Assembly: GCA_003157595.1 (NCBI GenBank)
Contig: PMKB01000057.1
Span: forward strand, 1-13,686
Origin: Solirubrobacterales bacterium
Lineage (GTDB): Bacteria; Actinomycetota; Thermoleophilia; Solirubrobacterales; Solirubrobacteraceae
DNA: 13,686 nt
Direction: 5' to 3'
In this document: piece after piece, positions 6,430 through 12,756 of the stretch
How the letters are laid out: each line of letters opens with the position of its first letter
Position numbering within the stretch: the first letter of the stretch is position 1
Program-made: the position numbers and the translations under genes
Notes under the pieces: generated by a model
The model's input: the letters and a program-made list of their open reading frames with translations, nothing else
Database searches by the model: none
Told to the model about the DNA's origin: nothing

Positions 6430-7956
6430 CTAAGCCTCATCCGACGAGGCAAACCAGGAAGGACGGCTCTCGCGGTGGTCGATCAGAACGGTCTTGGCTT
6501 CGGTATAGCTGCGCATGACCTCGCTGCCGTTCTCACGACCATAGCCGCTCAGCTTAATTCCGCCGTATGGCACGGCCCAATGGACGACACGGAAGGTGTT
6601 GATCCACACCGTCCCCGCCCGCAGCCTCTGGCTGAGGCGGTGTGCGCGGCGGATGTCGTTGGTCCAGGCCCCGGCAGTCAAGCCAAATGGTGTGTCGTTG
6701 GCCAGACGCACGGCCTCGTCCTCGCCATCGAACGCCATGATCGTCGCCACCGGACCAAAGATCTCCTCTGTACATACGCGCATGCTCGGACGGACTCTAG
6801 CGATGACGGTGGGCGCATAGAAAAAGCCGTCCTCGCAGCCGCTCACCCGCACACGGTGGCCCCCGCAGAGCACCTCGGCGCCTTCCTCGATCGCCGATGC
6901 CACGTACTCCTCGGTGCGCTGCAACTGCGCCTCGCTGACCAGCGCGCCGATCTCGGTTTCGGGCGCGAGCGGGTCGCCGACCGCGATCCGCTGCGCGCGG
7001 GCAACGAATTCGCCGACGAAGCGATCGTAGCTGCCCTTCTGAACCAGGATCCTCGAACCCGCGGTGCAGCTCTGGCCGGTCGCGATGAACGCCGCCTCGA
7101 GCGCGACCGCCAATGCCTGATCGTGGTCCGCGTCGTCAAAGACGATGTTGGCAGCCTTCCCGCCCAGCTCAAAGCTCAAACGCTTGAGGTTGCCGATCGA
7201 GGCCTGCGTGATCTTTCTCGCCGTCGACTGCTCGCCGGTGAAGGCAACCTTGTCGACGTCGGGGTGGGCGGCGAGCGCGTTCCCGGCCGACATGCCGTAA
7301 CCGGGAACCACGCTCACCACGCCAGCGGGAAACCCGGCCTCCTGCACGAGTCGCGCCAATGCCAGCGCCGTGATCGAGGTGAGCTCGGCCGGCTTGACGA
7401 CGATCGTGTTGCCGGCCGCGAGCGCGGGCGCCACTTTCCAGGCGAACATCAGCGCGGGAGCGTTCCACGGCAGGATCGCGCCGACGACACCGACCGGCTG
7501 GCGAACCGTGTAGACCTGGAGATCGCCGCTGAGTGGGATCGTCTCGCCGTGCAGCTTGTCGGCGAGCCCGCCGAAGTAATAGAACCACTCCGAGATCACT
7601 GCGAACTCGCGCCCGAGAGTCTCGCGAATCGCCTTACCGTTGTCGCGTGTCTCAAGCTGCGCCAGCGACGCCGCGTGCTCGGCGACCAGATCACCGAGCC
7701 GCCGCAGCAGCTTGCCGCGCTCTCCCGGCAGGCACTGCCCCCATTCGCGTGACTCGAAGGCCGCGCGAGCGGCGGCGACGGCGTCGTCGATGTCGACCTC
7801 ATCCGCCTCTCCGACACGCGCCCACACCGCGCCGGTCGCAGGGTCCAATGAATCGATGTGGCGCCCGGAATGCGCGCCGCGCCAGGCGCCACCGATGAAC
7901 AGCTCGCGGTCCTCCAGCACGGCCTGCGCGCGGGTCGACACGGCTGGCGGTTGCAT
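6430..7956 (-). CDS. NAD(P)-dependent aldehyde dehydrogenase
   Basis: A 508-residue member of the classical ALDH superfamily that oxidises an aldehyde to its carboxylic acid in the cytosol. Key residues are all present: oxyanion-hole N165 in PWNAP, cofactor-binding K188 in VVKPAELTS, general base E263 in FELGGKAANIV, nucleophile C297 in GQSCTAGSR, and EEIFGPV (397-403). The cofactor loop reads FTGEQSTARKI (239-249), with Glu-Gln where FTGST is most common. It begins at an ATG with an excellent aagggag ribosome binding site and 6-base spacer, 22 bases after the FAD oxidase stop, so it is the one gene in the operon with clearly independent initiation. In the pathway it probably takes the aldehyde made from the substrate alcohol. 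Sequence is closest in feel to broad-range plant/betaine-type ALDHs; the true substrate is unknown. Confidence 0.95.
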   Translation of the reverse strand: MQPPAVSTRAQAVLEDRELFIGGAWRGAHSGRHIDSLDPATGAVWARVGEADEVDIDDAVAAARAAFESREWGQCLPGERGKLLRRLGDLVAEHAASLAQLETRDNGKAIRETLGREFAVISEWFYYFGGLADKLHGETIPLSGDLQVYTVRQPVGVVGAILPWNAPALMFAWKVAPALAAGNTIVVKPAELTSITALALARLVQEAGFPAGVVSVVPGYGMSAGNALAAHPDVDKVAFTGEQSTARKITQASIGNLKRLSFELGGKAANIVFDDADHDQALAVALEAAFIATGQSCTAGSRILVQKGSYDRFVGEFVARAQRIAVGDPLAPETEIGALVSEAQLQRTEEYVASAIEEGAEVLCGGHRVRVSGCEDGFFYAPTVIARVRPSMRVCTEEIFGPVATIMAFDGEDEAVRLANDTPFGLTAGAWTNDIRRAHRLSQRLRAGTVWINTFRVVHWAVPYGGIKLSGYGRENGSEVMRSYTEAKTVLIDHRESRPSWFASSDEA

Positions 7957-7978
7957 CGTCAGCTCCCTTGCTCGAGCG

Positions 7979-9361
7979 TCACGGGTTCACTCCGCCACCC
8001 GGCTGCGCTTGGGGAAAGACCGCGACACCAGGGGTGAGGTTCTCAGGGGCGAGGACCCGCCTGGGGTCAAATGCGTCGCGCAGGCGCCCGGTCAGGGCCT
8101 GCAGGCTTGGCGAACCGCACTGCAGCCACGGCCGGCGCACGGCGCCGATGCCGTGATGATGGGCGATGCCCACGTCGAGGCGCTGCGCGGTCTGCATGAC
8201 CGCGCGCCAGATGTCGCGGTAGCGCTGCGCCGCTGCGGCGTCGTCGTCGGCCTGAACCTCGAAGATGAAATAGATCGAGCTGCCCTGGTGATAGAAATGT
8301 GAGAAGTGGGCGTAGCAAGCCGACGCGCCATGCTCGCGGATCGCTGAAGCGATCGCGCTGTGGGCGTCCAGCGCGCCGCTCCACCACGCAACCACGTCGA
8401 TTGCGTCACCGATGAAGCCGGGCTCGCGAATGCGGGTGAGAAAGGCCGGCGCATCGTAGCGGCGCTCGAACCATGCTTCGGCGACCTGCGGGCATGCGCT
8501 CGCGCCGGCCTCGCGCAGGGCTCGTTCCGCAGCGCCGTACTGCGCATCGACGACCTCATCGAGGCCCTCGAACGCGACGATCATCACGGAGGCGTCCTCG
8601 CCCTGAGCACCAGCGCCCAACAGTGAGCGCGACTCGGCGCCGTCGTAGACTCGCAGCATCGCCGGGTGAAGTCCGCGCTGTACGAACGCCTGAGCGAGCG
8701 CGAGCGCGTCAGCAAGGCTCGGGAGGATCCAGGCGTCGTGAACGTGTCGTTCCGCGCAGGGGTAGATGCGCAGCGTCGCGCTTGTGACCACGCCGTGCGT
8801 TCCCTCGGCACCGACGAACATCATCGCCACCGAGGGCCCGCCGACGGTCCGCGGCGTCAGTGGGGTCTCCACGAGCGAGCCGTCGCCAAGCACCGCCGTG
8901 ACGGCGAGCAGGGTGTTCTCGATGCCGCCGTAGAGTCCCGAGAAGGTCCCGATCGCCCGCGTCGCGATCCAGCCCCCGACGGTGGAGATCTCAAGCGACT
9001 GCGGATAGTGCCCGAGCGTCATGCCGTGGGCGTTTAGCTCGCGCTCGAGCTCGCCGCCATAGGCCCCGGCCTGCACCGTCACGGTGCAGTTGTCTGTGTC
9101 GATCGCGAGCACGCGGTTCAGCTTGCGCATGCTCAGATAGGTGCACGGTTCGCTGCTGTAGAGGCAGCCGACGACGTTTGACGCGCCGCCGAGCGCCGTC
9201 GCGGCCCGCCCGCTGCGGGCGAGCTCGCCGAGCACTCGACAGACATCCTCGACGCTCTCCGGCTCCACCACGTTGAGGGCCGGCTCGCCTGCGCCCGCGC
9301 TCGTCTTTACCCACAGCGGCCAGCTGTCGTGTGCCAGCGCTGTCAAGGGCGCGGCGCTCAC
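7979..9361 (-). CDS. FAD-binding oxidase related to alkyldihydroxyacetonephosphate synthase
   Basis: A 460-residue flavoprotein of the VAO/PCMH superfamily. The N-terminal FAD-binding domain (about 28-200) shows VVEPESVEDVCRVLGELAR, the pyrophosphate-binding region ALGGASNVVG (57-66), and HYPQSLEISTVGGWIATRA (118-136), which strongly recalls the 'P-Q-S-x-E-x-S-T-x-G-G-W-I-A-T-R' block of alkyl-DHAP synthases. The C-terminal oxidase cap contains LHPAMLRVYDGAES (231-244) and the triple-histidine motif HHHGIG (401-406) followed by RRPWL, again as in that family, and ends with the typical LAPENLTPG. True alkyl-DHAP synthase makes ether lipids; here the catabolic neighbours suggest instead an alcohol or 2-hydroxyacid oxidase using the same active-site histidines. 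The GTG start at 9359-9361 overlaps the SDR stop as GTGA. Family is clear, substrate is inferred. Confidence 0.88.
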   Translation of the reverse strand: MSAAPLTALAHDSWPLWVKTSAGAGEPALNVVEPESVEDVCRVLGELARSGRAATALGGASNVVGCLYSSEPCTYLSMRKLNRVLAIDTDNCTVTVQAGAYGGELERELNAHGMTLGHYPQSLEISTVGGWIATRAIGTFSGLYGGIENTLLAVTAVLGDGSLVETPLTPRTVGGPSVAMMFVGAEGTHGVVTSATLRIYPCAERHVHDAWILPSLADALALAQAFVQRGLHPAMLRVYDGAESRSLLGAGAQGEDASVMIVAFEGLDEVVDAQYGAAERALREAGASACPQVAEAWFERRYDAPAFLTRIREPGFIGDAIDVVAWWSGALDAHSAIASAIREHGASACYAHFSHFYHQGSSIYFIFEVQADDDAAAAQRYRDIWRAVMQTAQRLDVGIAHHHGIGAVRRPWLQCGSPSLQALTGRLRDAFDPRRVLAPENLTPGVAVFPQAQPGGGVNP

Positions 9362-10134
9362 AGCGAGAACCCGCCGTCCACGAGCAGGTTGAGTCCCGTC
9401 GTGAAGTCCGACGCGGGCGCGGCAAGATAGATCAGCGCGCCGGTGAGGTCCGCAGTCTGGCCAAGGCGCTCGAACGGGCTCGAGCTGACCATCTGGCGCA
9501 TCCGTAGCTCGTCGCGCTGGATCAGGTCGGTATCTGTGTAGGTCGGACTGATTGCGTTGACGGTGATGCCGTAGGCGGCCCACTGAAGCGCGAGCACGCG
9601 CGTGAGCATCACGACGCCCGCCTTGGAGGTCGAATATGAGGTGAGAAACCGCTCGTTCAGCCGGGGGATGATCACCGCGGCCGCCGAGGCGACGTTGATG
9701 ATCTTGCCGCTTCGCGCCGCGATCATGTGACGCGCGGCCTGCTGCGCGCACAGGAATGGTCCCGTCAGGTTCACATCGAGCACCCGCCTCCAGATCTCGG
9801 GGTCCAGCTGCTCGGCTGGAGTGTCGTTGCCGAGATTGATGCCGGCGTTGTTGACCAGGATGTCGAGCCGGCCCGTCTGGGCCACCAGGTAGTCCATCGC
9901 CACGGCGATCGAGTCTGGGTCGGTGACGTCGAGCGGCTGCGCACGCAGCTCGTCGCCGCTGCCCAACAGGCGCTGAGTGTCGGCGGCGGCGGCGGCGTCC
10001 ACGTCGGTCGCCAGAACCCTGGCGCCAGCCTCACTCAGAGCGACGCTCATGGCGCGGCCGATCCCGCGCCCGGCGCCCGTTACCAAGGCCGTCGATCCGC
10101 TCAGGTCAAACAGCGACCCCGAGGTGGAGCTCAC
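9358..10134 (-). CDS. Short-chain dehydrogenase/reductase (SDR), classical type
   Basis: A 258-residue Rossmann-fold oxidoreductase. It shows the dinucleotide motif TGAGRGIG (19-26), NNAG (95-98), N122, the catalytic S150, and Y167-S-T-S-K171, followed by the SPT loop (196-198) and the C-terminal LVDGGFSL end typical of the FabG-like group. D44 at the end of the second strand (LATDVD) favours NAD(H) over NADP(H), suggesting an oxidative, catabolic role. It most likely interconverts a secondary alcohol and ketone, or a 3-hydroxyacyl intermediate, in the operon's pathway. The GTG start at 10132-10134 overlaps the upstream DUF4387 stop as GTGA, and its own stop overlaps the next gene's start in the same way, so translation is tightly coupled. 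Length is normal and no residue is missing. Confidence 0.95.
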   Translation of the reverse strand: MSSTSGSLFDLSGSTALVTGAGRGIGRAMSVALSEAGARVLATDVDAAAAADTQRLLGSGDELRAQPLDVTDPDSIAVAMDYLVAQTGRLDILVNNAGINLGNDTPAEQLDPEIWRRVLDVNLTGPFLCAQQAARHMIAARSGKIINVASAAAVIIPRLNERFLTSYSTSKAGVVMLTRVLALQWAAYGITVNAISPTYTDTDLIQRDELRMRQMVSSSPFERLGQTADLTGALIYLAAPASDFTTGLNLLVDGGFSL

Positions 10135-10553
10135 GGCGCTGCGTCCGTCGGTCCGTCGCCGCGGGCTCGCGCGGCCTCGCCCGCCGCGCGCGCGAGGCCC
10201 GGCTCGGTGGGCTCGGCGCGACGCGACGCCCCATTTTCTGAGATGACGAGGTTCATCAGTGGCATGTGCATCGCGGCTCCGTAGACGTCGTCATCGCCGG
10301 CGGCGCCCGAGCTGACGGCGCGCCGCAGCGTGATCTTCACCGCACGTGCCGGATCCCAGAAGTAGATCCCCACGACGTGATCCTCGTCGATCCCGTAGGC
10401 CGCCGCGATCGCGGCCTTGGTGATCACCTCAGAGCTCTTGACGTGCGCATAGTCCGCTTCGCCGCGAATGAACACGTCGAGCGTCACCAGAAACGGCCCC
10501 GCGTTCTTGCTCCGCACGATGTCGGCAAGCTCATAGAGGAAAGGATCGCTCAC
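10131..10553 (-). CDS. DUF4387 protein, partner of the AtuA-like protein
   Basis: A 140-residue protein whose first 105 or so residues form a DUF4387 domain. Visible landmarks are LYELADIVRSKNAGPF (6-21), LDVFIRGEADY, the segment GIDEDHVVGIYFWDPARAVKITLRR, and DDVYGAAMHMPLMNL near the domain end. The family has no assigned reaction but is repeatedly found next to DUF1446/AtuA genes, and a small ferredoxin-fold domain is often fused to the C-terminus of longer AtuA proteins. This suggests the two products here form one complex. The last 35 residues are Ala/Arg/Glu-rich, look disordered, and are not part of the domain. The GTG start at 10551-10553 overlaps the AtuA stop as GTGA, and its stop overlaps the SDR start as GTGA, so stoichiometric production with both neighbours is likely. 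Confidence 0.88.
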   Translation of the reverse strand: MSDPFLYELADIVRSKNAGPFLVTLDVFIRGEADYAHVKSSEVITKAAIAAAYGIDEDHVVGIYFWDPARAVKITLRRAVSSGAAGDDDVYGAAMHMPLMNLVISENGASRRAEPTEPGLARAAGEAARARGDGPTDAAP

Positions 10554-11899
10554 AGCTGGACGTACTCGATCGGAAACGGCGCCAGCGGATCGTCGAGCTC
10601 CCAGACGTGGTAGATCGCGAACTCATAGACGGGCCCCCACGCGACGTCATGTGGGGAGAAGAGCAGGGCGAGGTTTCCTCCGACGCTGATGCGACCAGGG
10701 TAGTCATGGTGCAGCAGCGTCGAGCGGGCGAGCGAGCAGATTTCAGACGCGCGTTCCTGAGTGTCGGCGATCACGTCGAGCACGAGGCAGACGTCGGCGT
10801 CAACGAGCGTCCGTCCGCCGTTGGTCTTGAGTCCGTACACATGGGGGCGAATCTCATACGGCGCTCCCTGATCGGGCTTCCCGAACGCGTCCTCGACTCG
10901 CGAACGTGCCCCGGCCAGACACCCTTCGAGGTTCGCGGCGGCGAACGGATCGCGGATCCCGGCAACCGTGACCGCACGAAAGCCGACGCGTCGCGCGCCT
11001 TCGAGCTTGACGGTGTAGTTGGCGGCCGGCGTGAAGCGGCTGCCGGAGACGCGCAGGGACCCGTCCGGCTGCTCGCGGAACTCGGCCGCCCCGACATCGA
11101 CGACGCCGACCGGCTCGACCAGGCGTGAGGGGTGCTGCTGCTCGTAGAGACTGTGGGCCGCCGCCGACGGTGCCTTCACCGTGCGCGCCGGGTTGGTCGC
11201 CTTCAGCACGAAATGGTCGTCGCAGATCTTCGCGATGATCGAGTCGGTGGCGGAGCCCGGGGTCGCGCAGTAGGCCCCGCACTCGATGATCTTGGCGGCG
11301 TGGATCGACAGGGCGATGTCGGCGCCACGCAGGATCGGCAGGGCGGCATACACACTCACGTCGCACGCGCGGCCGGCCAGGATGACGTCGACGCCTTCGC
11401 TGAGCGCCGCGTTGATCGGCTCATAGCCCATCTGGGCGACGATTCGTGAGCAATCTTCGATCGTCTGCTGATCGAGCTCGGGCGCGCCGCTCAGCGGGGA
11501 CAGCTTGCCAGCCCGATGCGCGGCGGCCACGGTCGCCGCGTCCTGCTCGGCGTGAATCAGCGCCACGCGCAACGCGAGTTGCTGTTCGGCGGCCAACTCG
11601 CGCAGGATCTCATACACCCACGCCAGGTGCGGCTCGCCGCCGGCGCCGCCGCAGGAGCCGACGATCAGCGGTGCCTCGACCGCCTTGGCGCCGCGCAGGA
11701 GATGGCCGAGGTCGCGCTTGACGCTCTCGCGGCCGGTGAACGAAGTGCCGCTGCCCAGGTAGTAGGGCCCCGGATCGGTCGATCCGCCGTCGGCGCCGAT
11801 CACATGCGGGCGCTCGCGCAGGCCCGCCTCCAGTGATTCCAGCGGAAATCCGTAGCCGAGCAACGCGTTCGGAGCCAGGACGCGGATCTCGTCAGCCAT
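10550..11899 (-). CDS. Acyclic terpene utilization AtuA-like protein (DUF1446)
   Basis: A 449-residue protein of the DUF1446 family, named after AtuA of the Pseudomonas acyclic terpene (citronellol/geraniol) pathway, where its exact reaction is still unsettled. Family landmarks: the N-terminal GADGGSTDPGPYYLGSG (35-51), IVGSCGGAGGEPH (79-91), the central ILAGRACDVSVYAALPI (173-189), and the C-terminal SVGGNLALLFSPHDVAWGP and LAPFPIEYVQL. It is cytosolic with no signal peptide. I place the start at ATG 11897-11899 because a consensus promoter lies directly before it; an in-frame ATG 16 codons upstream would put the promoter inside the gene and adds non-family residues. It is first in the operon, and its stop overlaps the DUF4387 start. 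Together with the P450, oxidase and ALDH it points to breakdown of a terpenoid-like or other hydrophobic compound. Confidence 0.92.
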   Translation of the reverse strand: MADEIRVLAPNALLGYGFPLESLEAGLRERPHVIGADGGSTDPGPYYLGSGTSFTGRESVKRDLGHLLRGAKAVEAPLIVGSCGGAGGEPHLAWVYEILRELAAEQQLALRVALIHAEQDAATVAAAHRAGKLSPLSGAPELDQQTIEDCSRIVAQMGYEPINAALSEGVDVILAGRACDVSVYAALPILRGADIALSIHAAKIIECGAYCATPGSATDSIIAKICDDHFVLKATNPARTVKAPSAAAHSLYEQQHPSRLVEPVGVVDVGAAEFREQPDGSLRVSGSRFTPAANYTVKLEGARRVGFRAVTVAGIRDPFAAANLEGCLAGARSRVEDAFGKPDQGAPYEIRPHVYGLKTNGGRTLVDADVCLVLDVIADTQERASEICSLARSTLLHHDYPGRISVGGNLALLFSPHDVAWGPVYEFAIYHVWELDDPLAPFPIEYVQL

Positions 11900-11905
11900 C
11901 GCGAT

Positions 11906-11934
11906 AGAATAGAAAATTACATATTGATTGTCAA
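11906..11934 (-). promoter_or_regulatory. Consensus promoter of the AtuA operon, predicted leaderless
   Basis: Read on the minus strand, TTGACA (11929-11934) is followed by an exact 17-base spacer and TATTCT (11906-11911). Only six bases separate this -10 box from the AtuA ATG, so transcription should start at or within a base of the start codon. There is no Shine-Dalgarno. The A/T-rich island contrasts with the surrounding DNA, as at the P450 promoter, and the two share the 7-mer tattcta (minus strand in both places) and attttc. Confidence 0.85.
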
Positions 11935-11954
11935 CTCGATTTCCCACTCGCGAC

Positions 11955-11968
11955 GGCCGCGATCGGCC
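11955..11968 (-). terminator. Small hairpin downstream of the HutC-type gntR
   Basis: ggccg (11955-11959) and cggcc (11964-11968) pair around cgat, about 30 bases after the stop of the GntR gene and upstream of the AtuA promoter. The stem is only 5 bp with no T-tract, so termination between the two operons is possible but weakly supported. Confidence 0.25.
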
Positions 11969-11997
11969 TACACGCGGTCACGCTGCGGGGCCATCGG

Positions 11998-12756
11998 CTA
12001 ATTCGCCGGCCGGGCCGCCACCGGCGAGCGCTCGAGCTGGCGCTGGCGATACTCGTAACGTTGCGGCAGATACCAGCCGTCGGTGCGCTCGAACGGCCGG
12101 CCATCGGCGTGAAAGCCGACCCGCGTCGTGCGCAGCAGCGGCGATCCCGGCTCGCATTCCAGCGCTGCCGCCGTATCGGGGTCCGCGGCCACGCTCGTGA
12201 TCACCAACTCGGCCTCGCTCGCGTGCAGGTGGAATTTGGAGCTGAGCAGCTGGGCCAGACTCACGTCGTCACGTATGTGCGCTTCGATACCCGGCGCGAA
12301 GCGCGCCGGGATGTAGCTGACCTGGCGCCCGATCACGACGCCGTCCGCGAGGCGAACCCGAGCGACGGCCACGACCACGCTGCGGGGCCCCACCCGCAGC
12401 GACGCGCAGACCTCGGCGCTCGGACGCCGGCGCTCGACCGCGCTCACCCGGCTGCCCGGTCGCAGACCGCGGGCGAGCAGCTCCTCGGTCAGGCTCGCGA
12501 TGTTCTGCGGGCTGCGCTCGATGCGCAGCGGACAGACGATCGAGCCGACCCCGTGGCGGCGTTCAACCAGGCCACGCGCAGCGAGCTGCGCAAGCGCACT
12601 GCGGACCGTTTCGCGCGCAACTCCAAAGTCGCGCGCGAGCTCCCACTCGCCGGGCAGCCGTTCGCCCTCGGCGAACTCGCCGCTCTCGATGCAACGGGCG
12701 AGCTCGCTGGCGATCGCGCGATGGCGCGGCAGGCGCGGAGCAGGCGCGGTGCTCAC
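11998..12756 (-). CDS. HutC-type GntR regulator with UTRA domain
   Basis: A 252-residue transcription regulator. The winged helix-turn-helix (about residues 8-75) shows GEFAEGERLPGEWELARDFG, VARETVRSALAQLAARGLVE and a glycine wing (RRHGVGSIV). The C-terminal UTRA ligand-binding domain (about 90-240) includes VSYIPARFAPGIE and the closing ADGRPFERTDGWYLPQRYEY, which matches the usual UTRA end. HutC-type GntR proteins typically sense sugars, sugar phosphates, amino sugars or urocanate-like compounds and repress the adjacent catabolic genes. It starts at GTG 12754-12756, overlapping the stop of the FGGY kinase as GTGA, so it is translationally coupled to that kinase and probably represses that sugar operon, itself included. 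Its stop is about 100 bases before the AtuA start, so read-through into the AtuA operon is possible. Confidence 0.93.
   Translation of the reverse strand: MSTAPAPRLPRHRAIASELARCIESGEFAEGERLPGEWELARDFGVARETVRSALAQLAARGLVERRHGVGSIVCPLRIERSPQNIASLTEELLARGLRPGSRVSAVERRRPSAEVCASLRVGPRSVVVAVARVRLADGVVIGRQVSYIPARFAPGIEAHIRDDVSLAQLLSSKFHLHASEAELVITSVAADPDTAAALECEPGSPLLRTTRVGFHADGRPFERTDGWYLPQRYEYRQRQLERSPVAARPAN

Noticed and set aside
6475..7752. Long plus-strand open frame antisense to the aldehyde dehydrogenase (about 425 codons)
   Set aside because: It mirrors the ALDH, whose catalytic Asn, Glu and Cys motifs are intact. The antisense product is Arg/Asp-rich and has no recognisable fold.
9362..9751. 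N-terminal extension of the FAD oxidase into the SDR gene
   Set aside because: The frame stays open but the translation is low-complexity, and the SDR coding is clear in the other frame; the GTGA overlap at 9358-9361 gives a natural start.
11900..11947. AtuA start extended 16 codons upstream
   Set aside because: The extension would translate the -10, spacer and -35 of a near-perfect promoter, and the extra residues are not family-like.
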